A stretch of 64,000 nt of DNA, taken from the NCBI RefSeq assembly GCF_036226745.1, contig NZ_CP109013.1, positions 1,240,001 to 1,304,000 of the forward strand, given 5' to 3'. Position 1 is the first letter of the stretch. Every line of letters begins with the position of its first letter. The notes below the pieces were generated by a model. That model was not told the origin of the DNA and did not search any database. It saw only the letters and a list, made by a program, of their open reading frames with translations. Shown in pieces: positions 1 through 7,401 of the stretch. The DNA comes from Streptomyces sp. NBC_00683 (GTDB taxonomy: Bacteria; Actinomycetota; Actinomycetes; Streptomycetales; Streptomycetaceae). A program made the position numbers and the translations under genes.

Positions 1-474
1 GGCCGGCTCCTCGGCTCGGTGACCGTCCCGAACACCGGCGGCTGGGGCACGGTCGTGTCGCCGACGACGGCCCTCGCGAACCCGGGCAGCAGCACGAAGC
101 TGTACGCGGTGTTCACCAACCCCGTGTGGAGCAGCGAGAAGGCCGATCTGTTCGCGGTCGACTGGCTGCATTTCAACGGCTCCGGCGTGGAGAGGAAGCC
201 CGGCACGAAGGTCGGTGTGAAGGCGGCCCCGGCCGACGGTGGCGCGCCGCTCGCGGTGTCGCTGAGCAGTGTGGTCGAGCCGGTGAGCGGGCGCACGATC
301 GCCTCGTACCACTGGGACTTCGGCGACAACACGGATCCGGCCGCCCCGGAGGGCGCGACCGCCACGCACACCTATGCCCGCGCGGGTGCGTACACCGCGC
401 ATCTGACGGTGACCGACGACAAGGGCGACACCAGCACCGGATCGGTCCGCATCGACGTGAGTGGAGGCGAGTGA
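1..474 (+). CDS. C-terminal fragment of a secreted CBM6-like / PKD-domain protein (5' partial)
   Basis: The frame is open at the left edge of the window, so only about the last 157 residues are present. The first part (GRLLGSVTVP..TGGW..., then LYAVFTN...ADLFAVDWLHF) reads like the end of a CBM6-type carbohydrate-binding beta-sandwich. It is followed by a PKD domain with the typical YHWDFGD...THTY..AGAYT..LTVTDD pattern, about residues 75-155. In Streptomyces this CBM6-PKD tail is usual on large secreted ThuA/PQQ-dehydrogenase-like glycoside-processing proteins; that parent is an inference because the catalytic part lies outside. The stop is 4 bases before the start of the next gene on the same strand, so the two are probably co-transcribed and may act on the same extracellular sugar. 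Confidence 0.75.
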   Translation, partial: GRLLGSVTVPNTGGWGTVVSPTTALANPGSSTKLYAVFTNPVWSSEKADLFAVDWLHFNGSGVERKPGTKVGVKAAPADGGAPLAVSLSSVVEPVSGRTIASYHWDFGDNTDPAAPEGATATHTYARAGAYTAHLTVTDDKGDTSTGSVRIDVSGGE

Positions 475-478
475 CGGC

Positions 479-1336
479 ATGAACGGCACACGAAGAGCGT
501 TTCTCGGTTCGGCCCTGGGCGTCGCCGCAGCCGCGGCGGTGGGTACGGGGACGGCGTGGGCCGCACCGTCCGGCTGCCGCAGGCGCATCCCCCCGTCCGG
601 CATCGGTATGCACCTGTACACGATGCGTACGCCGCTGGCCTCGGACTTCGGGGGCACCCTGGAGCGGCTCGCCGAGATCGGCTACGCCACGGTCGGGGTG
701 AGCGGGCGGCACGGCAACAGTGCGGCGGACATCCGCCGCATGCTCGACGGGACCGGGCTCGAAGCGGTCCTCGAACACGTCGCGTACGACATCGTGAAGG
801 GTGCGGGGCTGCCGCAGGCCCTGGAGGACATCCACACGCTGGGCGGCCGGTGGATCGTGGTGCCCAGCCTGCCGGGGTCCCTGCACTCACCGGCCGGATA
901 CCGGGAAGTGGCCCGGGAGTTCAACAGGGTGGGTCAGGTCGCGCGCGAGGCCGGGCTGAAACTGCTCTACCACAATCACGGCAGCGATCACGAGGTCGTG
1001 GACGGGGTGAGCCTGTACGACATCCTGCTCGCCGAGACCGATCCCGAACTGGTCGGCTTCGAACTGGACCTGTACTGGGCGGCGAACGGCGGCGCCTCGG
1101 CTCCGGGTGAGCTCTTCGTCCGCCATCCCAGGCGTTTCCCCGCGCTCCATGTGAAGGACATGGCGCCCGACGGGGACTTCGAGGATGTCGGGTCGGGCGT
1201 GCTGGACTTCCCGGCGATGTTCGACACGGCTCGGCGGGGCGGGGTGAAGCAGTGGCTGGTGGAGCACGACGCGCCGGCTGACCCGTTCGCCTCGGCACTC
1301 GCCAGCTATACGTATCTGTCGCGACTGCGGTACTGA
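479..1336 (+). CDS. Tat-exported sugar phosphate isomerase/epimerase-like TIM-barrel protein
   Basis: 285 residues. The N-terminus is a twin-arginine signal (MNGTRRAFLGSALGV, then an Ala-rich stretch ending AWA), so the protein is exported folded. The rest matches the AP-endonuclease-2/xylose-isomerase TIM-barrel family: GIGMHLYTMR at the first strand, YHNHGSDHE with metal-ligand-type His/Glu, ELDLYWAANGG, and HVKDMAPDGDFEDVGSGVLDF near the end. Such proteins are annotated as sugar phosphate isomerases/epimerases, but exported members have no proven substrate. I chose ATG 479 over an in-frame GTG at 461 because it puts the RR motif next to the start and leaves a GGAGG 11 bases upstream. It follows the CBM6/PKD gene by 4 bases. 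A strong hairpin lies just after the stop. Confidence 0.8.
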   Translation: MNGTRRAFLGSALGVAAAAAVGTGTAWAAPSGCRRRIPPSGIGMHLYTMRTPLASDFGGTLERLAEIGYATVGVSGRHGNSAADIRRMLDGTGLEAVLEHVAYDIVKGAGLPQALEDIHTLGGRWIVVPSLPGSLHSPAGYREVAREFNRVGQVAREAGLKLLYHNHGSDHEVVDGVSLYDILLAETDPELVGFELDLYWAANGGASAPGELFVRHPRRFPALHVKDMAPDGDFEDVGSGVLDFPAMFDTARRGGVKQWLVEHDAPADPFASALASYTYLSRLRY

Positions 1337-1341
1337 GGCGG

Positions 1342-1379
1342 GCCCGGTCCGGCCCCGGGAGACCGGGGCCGGACCGGGC
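1342..1379. terminator. Bidirectional hairpin between convergent genes
   Basis: A perfect 17-bp inverted repeat (1342-1358 with 1363-1379, 4-base loop) sits between the ends of the isomerase-like gene (+) and the ABC ATPase gene (-). The arms are almost pure G/C and no U-tract follows, the usual look of Streptomyces terminators between convergent units. Confidence 0.75.
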
Positions 1380-1399
1380 TGCTCCCCCGGCCGTGTCGG

Positions 1400-2233
1400 T
1401 CAGTCGTGCGCCGAGGCCGCGCCCAGCAGATCGCGGATGTGCGTGGCCGCCGCGTGGAACTCCGGGCGCCCGAGGGTCTCGCTGTACTCGCGCTCGGCGG
1501 GCAGACCCACCTCGATGATCTCGGCGACGGTGCCCGGACGCGGACTCATCACCACCACCCGGTCGGCCAGGTAGACCGCCTCGGAGATCGAGTGCGTCAC
1601 CAGGATCACGGTGGTTCCGGTCTCCCGCCAGATCCGGTTGAGCTCCATGTTCATCTGCTCGCGCGTCAGTGCGTCCAGCGCGCCGAACGGTTCGTCCATC
1701 AGCAGCACCGGCGGTTCATGGAGCAGGGCCCGGCACAGGGCCACCCGTTGCTGCATTCCGCCGGACAGCTCGTGGGGGTAGGCGTTCTCGAAGCCGCCGA
1801 GGCCCGTCATCCGGATCAGGGCATCGGCCCGCTCGCGTGCCACCGCCGGAGCCATCTTCCTGATCTCCGCCTGGAGCAGGATGTTGCGGAGCGCGGAGCG
1901 CCATTCGAGGAGAGCGGCGCGCTGGAACACGTAACCGATGTCGTGGCGCGGCCCCTTGACCTGCTCCCCGCCGACCCTGACGTCACCCGCGGACGGGTTC
2001 AGCAGTCCGGCGACCAGCTTGAGCAGCGTCGACTTGCCGCATCCCGAGGGGCCCACGACGGCGACGAATTCGCCCGGCGCCACATCGAGCGACACCCCCT
2101 GGACCGCCGTGACATCACGGTCCCTGCCGCGGAACCTGACCGAGACGTCCGTCAGTCCGACGGCCGGGGTGCCCTTCGCGGCTCCGTCCGCCGTCCGCTG
2201 CCGCGTCCTCGCGTCCTCCTTCGACATCGTCAT
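1400..2233 (-). CDS. ABC importer ATP-binding protein, nitrate/sulfonate/NMT1-type family
   Basis: 277 residues, full length for the SsuB/TauB/ThiZ-type ATPases. Visible motifs in order: Walker A GPSGCGKST, Q-loop in GYVFQRAALLEWRSALRN, signature LSGGMQQRVALCRA, Walker B PVLLMDEPFGALD, and H-loop VILVTHSISEA. It would power import of a small organic substrate through the neighbouring permease. ATG 2233 overlaps the stop of the binding-protein gene as ATGA, indicating translational coupling and fixing the start; the longer open frame upstream only shadows that gene. It is the last gene of a three-gene unit (permease, lipoprotein, ATPase). Confidence 0.9.
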   Translation of the reverse strand: MTMSKEDARTRQRTADGAAKGTPAVGLTDVSVRFRGRDRDVTAVQGVSLDVAPGEFVAVVGPSGCGKSTLLKLVAGLLNPSAGDVRVGGEQVKGPRHDIGYVFQRAALLEWRSALRNILLQAEIRKMAPAVARERADALIRMTGLGGFENAYPHELSGGMQQRVALCRALLHEPPVLLMDEPFGALDALTREQMNMELNRIWRETGTTVILVTHSISEAVYLADRVVVMSPRPGTVAEIIEVGLPAEREYSETLGRPEFHAAATHIRDLLGAASAHD

Positions 2234-3249
2234 CCCTTCAGCGCCGACTTCTGGTCCCAGTAGTCCGACACGGCCTTGGGCTTGCTGACCATTCCCGCCT
2301 CGGCGAAGACGTCGACGGTCTGCTGCCAGTCGGCGTCGGTGTTGACTCCGGGTGCCTTGCCCTGGGTCGAAGCGGTGTGCAGCAGGGTGAGCGTCGTGGC
2401 GAACTGCTCCGCCAGGACGGTCTTCGGCGGCAGTTGCTCCGAGGCGCCCTCCATCGAGCTGACGGCGGGCTCCGGGGCCTTCTCCGCCGCCGCCCACGAC
2501 TCGCTGACCGCCTGCACCATGCGCTTGGCGAGATCGGGCTGGGACGCGAGGATCTTCTGACCGGCGAGCAGGCCGTTGGAGTAGAAGTTCAGCCCGTGCT
2601 CGGAGAAGCGCAGATACGACACGGGCTTGTCGGCCTTGTGCTGCATGGTGGGTCCCTGGTCGCTCGCATAGCCGAGCAGACCGTCGGTCTTCCCCGAGAT
2701 CACCGCGGCGATCTTGCCCGCCGGGTCGGTGTTCTGGACCTTGACGTCCGAATCACTCAACCCGTTCTTCTTCAGGAAGATCGGGAAGGTCTTCGACAGC
2801 GCGTCACCCGCGGTGCCGGCGATGGTTGTGCCCTTGAGATCCGCGGGCGTCTTGATGCCCTTGGCGTCGAAGGACTGCACCGAGGCGGGGGTCGTCTGGA
2901 GGAAGACACCGAGACTCTTCACCTTGACGCCGCTGTCGACCCCGGCGAGCAGCGCGGGGGTGTCGGCCCAGCCGAAGTCGGTCTGCCCGGCGGCGGTCGC
3001 CTGCACCGTCTTCTGCGAACCCTGGCCGGCCTGGATCTTCAGGTCGATGCCGTGCTTCTCGAAGATCTTCTGCTGCTTGCCGTAGTAGAACGGCGCGTGC
3101 TCGCCGTACGGATACCAGTTGAGTGTCAGCGTGACCTGGTCGAGCTTCTTGCCGGAGTCGCTGGTGGTGGTCGCCGGATCGTTCCCGCCGCAGGCGGTGA
3201 CCATCAGGGCAAGGGGGACGACACCGATCAGGAGTCTGCGCGCATGCAT
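2230..3249 (-). CDS. ABC importer substrate-binding lipoprotein, NMT1/THI5-like
   Basis: 339 residues. A lipoprotein signal peptide (MHARRLLIGVVPLALMVTAC) ends at a lipobox-type VTAC, so the mature protein is anchored outside the membrane. The mature part starts with LTLNWYPYGEHAPFYYGKQ and continues with GQTDFGWADTPALLAG, the pattern of the NMT1/THI5-like binding proteins (relatives of ThiY and SsuA). These bind pyrimidine precursors, sulfonates or other small aromatics; the ligand cannot be read from sequence. ATG 3249 is chosen over GTG 3267 because AGAAGG lies 9 bases upstream of it and the GTG has no ribosome-binding site. The stop overlaps the ATPase start. Confidence 0.88.
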   Translation of the reverse strand: MHARRLLIGVVPLALMVTACGGNDPATTTSDSGKKLDQVTLTLNWYPYGEHAPFYYGKQQKIFEKHGIDLKIQAGQGSQKTVQATAAGQTDFGWADTPALLAGVDSGVKVKSLGVFLQTTPASVQSFDAKGIKTPADLKGTTIAGTAGDALSKTFPIFLKKNGLSDSDVKVQNTDPAGKIAAVISGKTDGLLGYASDQGPTMQHKADKPVSYLRFSEHGLNFYSNGLLAGQKILASQPDLAKRMVQAVSESWAAAEKAPEPAVSSMEGASEQLPPKTVLAEQFATTLTLLHTASTQGKAPGVNTDADWQQTVDVFAEAGMVSKPKAVSDYWDQKSALKG

Positions 3250-3274
3250 GGGCTTGGCCCTTCTCACGACGAGG

Positions 3275-4138
3275 TCAGTACGAGGTGGTGGCAGAGGTTT
3301 CCCTGCGGCTGGCGTGCCACGGGAGCAGGAGTTTCTCGGCGATCTCGACGGCGACGAAGAGCACGACGCCGATCAGGGACATCACGAGCAACCCGGCGAA
3401 GAGCATCGGGGTGTCGAGATTGCCGTTGGCCTGGAGGATGACGTAGCCGAGTCCTTCGTTGGCGCCGACGAACTCGCCGACGACCGCGCCGGTAACGGCG
3501 AGCGTGACCGCGACCTTGAGCCCCGAGAAGAGATGCGGCAGCGAGGCCGGGAAGCGGATCTTCACGAAGGTCTGCCAGGGTTTGGCGCCCATCGTCGCCG
3601 ACAGCTGGAGCATCTCCGGGTCGACCGCCTTGAGCCCGGTGACCATGGAGATCACCACCGGGAAGAAGGCGATGAGGACAGCGATGAGGATCTTCGGCGC
3701 GATACCGAATCCCAGCCAGACGACGAACAGCGGGGCGATCGCGATCTTGGGGACGACCTGTGCGAAGAGCAGGATCGGATAGAGCGTCCGCTCGACGGTC
3801 GACGAGTAGACCATGATCACGGCCGCCAGTACGCCGACGGCCACAGCGATGAGGAAGCCGAGCAGCGTTTCGTAGGTGGTCACCCAGGTGTGCTGCCACA
3901 GATAACTCGTCTTGCCGGTCAGCACGTCGAGCGTCGCGCCGGGTGACGGTACGAGATACGGCTCCACGAGCTCGGCCGCCGCGATCACCCACCAGACCGC
4001 GAAGCAGGCCAGCAGCAGCGCGACTGGACGCCAGCTCTGCTCGGCCGCTCGGGCGAGCCGCTCCCCCACGGAGGGCCCCGCGCGCCGGGTGACTCCCGCG
4101 ATCTCTGCGGGGCTCTTGGCCAAAGCGCTCTGGCTCAC
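3275..4138 (-). CDS. ABC importer permease (binding-protein-dependent, SsuC/ThiX type)
   Basis: 287 residues with about six hydrophobic segments. The cytoplasmic EAA-type loop reads LQLSATMGAKPWQTFVKIRFPASLPHLFSGLKV, which docks the ATPase. Family: BPD_transp_1, the SsuC/TauC/ThiX branch. GTG 4138 has AGGGAG six bases upstream. It is the first gene of the importer operon, 25 bases ahead of the lipoprotein gene. Its promoter region, shared with the divergent LacI gene, holds a 16-bp palindrome, so LacI control is likely. Confidence 0.9.
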   Translation of the reverse strand: MSQSALAKSPAEIAGVTRRAGPSVGERLARAAEQSWRPVALLLACFAVWWVIAAAELVEPYLVPSPGATLDVLTGKTSYLWQHTWVTTYETLLGFLIAVAVGVLAAVIMVYSSTVERTLYPILLFAQVVPKIAIAPLFVVWLGFGIAPKILIAVLIAFFPVVISMVTGLKAVDPEMLQLSATMGAKPWQTFVKIRFPASLPHLFSGLKVAVTLAVTGAVVGEFVGANEGLGYVILQANGNLDTPMLFAGLLVMSLIGVVLFVAVEIAEKLLLPWHASRRETSATTSY

Positions 4139-4209
4139 TGCAAACTCCCTGCATTCGTAGGCGAGTTGTTGATTGCCGGGTAATTTTCAGGTGCCTGAGA
4201 AGGCGCTTT

Positions 4210-4225
4210 CAGAAAGCGCTTTCTG
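4210..4225. promoter_or_regulatory. LacI-family operator palindrome
   Basis: CAGAAAGCGCTTTCTG is a perfect 16-bp palindrome with the central CG typical of LacI/GalR operators. It lies between the divergent importer operon and lacI-type gene. A further half-site, GCGCTTTC, abuts it at 4203-4210. The natural reader is the LacI protein encoded at 4322. Binding is inferred from position and symmetry. Confidence 0.75.
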
Positions 4226-4321
4226 GTAAGGTCTGGCCACGCTAATGACTCATGGCGCGCAGGGTCAATAGGTCGTCCCGAAGTTCGGGGCTCTGCCACC
4301 ACCGCACCCTCGGGGGTCGAG

Positions 4322-5407
4322 TTGAGTGAACAGGAAGCACCGGACCGGCCGGTTCCGCCGGACCGCGTACGGACGACGCATGTGACCCTCGACGCCGTGG
4401 CCCGCGAGGCCGGGGTCTCGCTCGCCACCGCGTCGCGTGCGCTCAACGGCACCACCCGGGTCCGCGACGACCTGCGGGAGCGGGTGCGCACCGCGGCCGG
4501 CCGGCTCGGCTACATCCCGAACGCCCACGCCCAGGTTCTGGCCGGCGCCGGCAGCAACCGTACGGTGGGCGTCATCTGTCACGACGTCAGTGACCCGTAC
4601 TTCGCGGGGGTGGCCAGCGGCGTGATGCGGGCGGCGGCCGAGCAGGGCCTGCTGGTGATGCTGGCCTCGACCTTCCGTGAGCCGTCGCGGGAGATCGCGT
4701 ACGTGTCCATGCTGCGGGCCCAGCGAGCCCGGGCGATCCTGCTGATCGGCTCCGGCTTCCAGGACCGGGAGTGGGAGCGCGCCATGGACGCCGAGCTGGC
4801 ACCGTACGTACGCGTCGGCGGCCGGGTCGCCGTGGTCAGCCGGCACCGCAGTCTGCGGGTGGACACCGTACAACCGGAGAACCGTTCGGGTGCGGCCGCG
4901 CTCGCACGGTCGCTGGTGGCGCTCGGGCACCGGAGGTTCGCGGTGCTCACCGGACCTCCGTCGCTGACGACGGTCTCCGACCGGCTCGCGGGATTCCGGG
5001 AAGGGCTCGCGGAGGCGGGTATCGCTCTCGAGGTGGTCGTGGAGGGCGCGTTCACCCGGGAGGGCGGCCATGAGGCCGCGCGCCGGCTGCTCGCCCGCGA
5101 AGGCCCCCGGCCGACGTGTGTGTTCGCGGTGACCGATGTGATGGCTGTCGGCGCGCTGGCCGCGCTCCGGGAGGAGGGGCTGGAGGTGCCGGGGGACATG
5201 TCGCTGGCAGGGTTCGACGACATCCCCCTCGTACGGGAACTGTCGCCGCCGCTCACGACCGTGGCCCTGCCGCTCACCGCGATGGGCGAGAGCGTGATCG
5301 CGCTGGCTCTGCGCGAACCGGGGGGCGGGCAGCACCGTTCGCGGGTGGTCCGCATCGAGGGCGAGGTCGTCCTGCGTGCCAGTACGGGCCGGCCGCCGGC
5401 GGGGTGA
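4322..5407 (+). CDS. LacI-family transcriptional regulator
   Basis: 361 residues. The N-terminal helix-turn-helix is canonical (VTLDAVAREAGVSLATASRALNG, then a hinge ending GYIPNAHAQVLAG). A periplasmic-binding-protein-like sensor domain follows (TVGVICHDVSDPYFAGVASGV ... VFAVTDVMAVGALAALREEGLEVPGDMSLAGFDDIP). It should repress the divergent ABC importer through the palindrome at 4210. The open frame begins at a TTG (4322) with only a weak G-rich element upstream; a GTG 19 codons in, just before the HTH, is an alternative. LacI proteins usually sense sugars or nucleosides, while NMT1-type importers usually carry pyrimidines or sulfonates, so the pairing is uncommon. Confidence 0.9.
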   Translation: MSEQEAPDRPVPPDRVRTTHVTLDAVAREAGVSLATASRALNGTTRVRDDLRERVRTAAGRLGYIPNAHAQVLAGAGSNRTVGVICHDVSDPYFAGVASGVMRAAAEQGLLVMLASTFREPSREIAYVSMLRAQRARAILLIGSGFQDREWERAMDAELAPYVRVGGRVAVVSRHRSLRVDTVQPENRSGAAALARSLVALGHRRFAVLTGPPSLTTVSDRLAGFREGLAEAGIALEVVVEGAFTREGGHEAARRLLAREGPRPTCVFAVTDVMAVGALAALREEGLEVPGDMSLAGFDDIPLVRELSPPLTTVALPLTAMGESVIALALREPGGGQHRSRVVRIEGEVVLRASTGRPPAG

Positions 5408-5416
5408 CCGGCGGGT

Positions 5417-5998
5417 TCAGCCGCGGGCCCCCTCCCTGCGGTCGATCTGCCCGACGAGTTCGCGCGCCAGCAGCTTGATGGTGTCCAGCCCCGCCCGGCC
5501 CCAGGGGCGCGGCACGGTGTCGACGGCGCAGACCGTACCGAGCGCGATGCCCGTGCGGTCGATCAGCGGAGCTCCGAGGTAGGAGCGGATTCCCATGTCG
5601 TCGACGACCGGATTGCCGGCGAAGCGCGGGTAGTCGCAGACGTCCTCCAGCACAAGGGCCTTGCGCCGTACGAGGACATGCGGGCAGTAGCCGTGGTCCC
5701 TGGCGAGATGGCGGATCCTGCGGCCGCTGCCCGCTGCGGCCGCACCGAGGCCGGACCCCTTGCGGGTGCCGGCCGGGGTGTGCAGCCCGGCGAAGAACTG
5801 CCGGTTCTCATCGATGAAGTTGACCATCGAGAACGGCGTCGCGGTCACTTCGGCCACCCTGTCGGCGAAGGCGTCGAAGCTGTCGAACGTCGTGTCGGTG
5901 CGCTCCCCCAGCCCGAGTCCGCGCAGCCGTGCGCCCCTGGCAGGCCCGTCCCGGTCGACCGGTGTGAGCAGGGGCCGTTCGGTCCCGTAAGGGATCAC
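5417..5998 (-). CDS. GAF-domain protein, last gene of a conservon
   Basis: 193 residues: a single GAF domain of the soluble sensor type. It shows FSMVNFIDENRQFFAGLHTPAG, then GYCPHVLVRRKALVLEDVCDYPRFAGNP, IRSYLGAPLIDRTGIALGTVCAVDTVPRPW. GAF domains bind small molecules or other proteins; there is no output domain here. GTG 5998 overlaps the cvnD stop as GTGA, which fixes the start and makes this the fifth coupled gene of the conservon. Conservons are often followed by a cytochrome P450 instead. It ends 9 bases from the convergent lacI-type gene. Confidence 0.85.
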   Translation of the reverse strand: MIPYGTERPLLTPVDRDGPARGARLRGLGLGERTDTTFDSFDAFADRVAEVTATPFSMVNFIDENRQFFAGLHTPAGTRKGSGLGAAAAGSGRRIRHLARDHGYCPHVLVRRKALVLEDVCDYPRFAGNPVVDDMGIRSYLGAPLIDRTGIALGTVCAVDTVPRPWGRAGLDTIKLLARELVGQIDRREGARG

Positions 5999-6615
5999 GA
6001 ACGGGCCCCGAAGCCGGAGAGCGGCGCCGGGGCGGTGGCGTTGATGAGGTGCTGGACCAGGGTGACGAGCGCCCCGGTGCCCGAGCTGGCGATCCTGGCG
6101 TCGCAGAGCACGACCGGCACCTCGGGTCCGAGGTCGAGTGCGGCCCGCACCTCGTCGGGTTCGTAGCGGTAGGCGCCGTCGAACTCGTTGACCGCGACGA
6201 CGAATCCGATGCCCCGCCGCTCGAAGAAGTCGACTGCGGCGAAGCACTCGGCGAGCCGGCGTGTGTCGGCCAGCACGACAGCTCCCAGCGCGCCCTTGGA
6301 GAGTTCGTCCCACATGAACCAGAACCGCTCCTGGCCGGGCGTGCCGAAGAGGTAGAGCACATGCTGGTCGGAAAGGGTGATCCGGCCGAAGTCCATGGCC
6401 ACGGTGGTGGCCGTCTTGGACTCGATGCCCTCGAGGTTGTCGGTCCCCACGCTGACCTGGGTCAGTAACTCCTCGGTGCTCAGCGGCGCGATCTCGCTGA
6501 CGGCGCCCACGAACGTCGTCTTGCCGACGCCGAATCCCCCCGCGACCAGGACCTTGAGGGCCACGGGAAAGTATTCGGAGCCTCGGGTGCTGTCAGAGCT
6601 GTCGTCGTAGACCAT
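5995..6615 (-). CDS. cvnD: Conservon GTP-binding protein CvnD
   Basis: 206 residues. A Ras/MglA-like small GTPase: P-loop GGFGVGKTTFVG, switch region FGRITLSDQHVLYLFGTPGQERFWFMW, and NEFDG at the guanine-specificity NKxD position. In conservons CvnD is thought to act with the CvnA sensor-like kinase, roadblock protein CvnB and DUF742 protein CvnC as a membrane-associated complex resembling eukaryotic G-protein signalling. ATG 6615 (MVYDDSSDSTRGSEY) is preferred over the 14-codon upstream extension, which only overlaps cvnC. The gene overlaps cvnC by 23 bases and the GAF gene by 4. Confidence 0.92.
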   Translation of the reverse strand: MVYDDSSDSTRGSEYFPVALKVLVAGGFGVGKTTFVGAVSEIAPLSTEELLTQVSVGTDNLEGIESKTATTVAMDFGRITLSDQHVLYLFGTPGQERFWFMWDELSKGALGAVVLADTRRLAECFAAVDFFERRGIGFVVAVNEFDGAYRYEPDEVRAALDLGPEVPVVLCDARIASSGTGALVTLVQHLINATAPAPLSGFGARS

Positions 6616-6970
6616 CGAGCACTGCCTCCAGCAGAGATCGGTCGGTGGGCATGTCATGGAATGCGGGGGCGTGCGCGGTGACCGCGCCGCAGTCGACCAG
6701 GTCGGACAGGAGGACCTTGGTGATGACGGCGGGCAGCCGGAGATGGGCGGCGATCTCGGCCACGGAGGTCGGGCCGCCGCACAGCTCCAGCGCCACGGTG
6801 TGCTCGGGGCCGAGGTGTACCTGCGGGTCGCTCCCCGTCGCCATCACCAGGGACAGCAGATCGAGCACGGTGGTCGGCCGCGTGCGGCCGTTGCTCACGG
6901 TGTACGGGCGGATGAGCCGGCCGGCCGCGTCGTCGAGCAACGGCCCGTCCTGCGGGGCCGGCACTCTCAC
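6593..6970 (-). CDS. cvnC: Conservon DUF742 protein CvnC
   Basis: 125 residues, the usual DUF742 length. The opening RLIRPYTVSNGRTRP and the winged-helix-like GGPTSVAEIAAHLRLPAVITKVLLSDLVDCGAV are diagnostic. Its role is believed to be a partner in the CvnA-D complex; no enzymatic motif is visible. GTG 6970 overlaps the cvnB stop (GTGA). Confidence 0.92.
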   Translation of the reverse strand: MRVPAPQDGPLLDDAAGRLIRPYTVSNGRTRPTTVLDLLSLVMATGSDPQVHLGPEHTVALELCGGPTSVAEIAAHLRLPAVITKVLLSDLVDCGAVTAHAPAFHDMPTDRSLLEAVLDGLRRQL

Positions 6971-7401
6971 AGCCCCGGGGTGAACGGTGCCCCGGCGGTT
7001 TGCCGGAGCGGGGTCGCCAGGTACGGGCGGACGCTCTTGACCAGCATGGCCATCTCGTAGCCGAGCACGGCGGCATCCGCCTCACGGCCGGAGAGGACGG
7101 CGAGACAGGTTCCGGATCCGGCGGTCGAGACGAACAGGAGCGTCGAGTCGAGCTCGACCACGACCTGCCGCACATCGCCGTTGTCACCGAACCGGGCGCC
7201 GGCGCTGCGGCCGAGGGAGTAGAGACCCGCGGCCAGGGCGGCCATGTGGTCGGCGCTGTCGGCGTCCATGCCGTGGACGGATTTCACCAGGCCGTCGGCC
7301 GACAGCAGGACCGCGCTGCGCGTGTAGGGAACGCGCTGGACCAGCCCGCTCAGCAGCCAGTCGAGGTCCGAGACCTGACCGGACGGCATGTCGCTCGTCA
7401 T
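6967..7401 (-). CDS. cvnB: Conservon roadblock/LC7-domain protein CvnB
   Basis: 144 residues forming a single roadblock/LC7 domain (DLDWLLSGLVQRVPYTRSAVLLSADGLVKSVHGMD ... LLFVSTAGSGTCLAVLSGREADAAVLGYEMAMLVKSV). This family includes the GTPase-activating partner of MglA-like GTPases, so it is the natural partner of CvnD. ATG 7401 overlaps the cvnA stop as ATGA; the long open frame upstream of it is a shadow of cvnA. Confidence 0.92.
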   Translation of the reverse strand: MTSDMPSGQVSDLDWLLSGLVQRVPYTRSAVLLSADGLVKSVHGMDADSADHMAALAAGLYSLGRSAGARFGDNGDVRQVVVELDSTLLFVSTAGSGTCLAVLSGREADAAVLGYEMAMLVKSVRPYLATPLRQTAGAPFTPGL

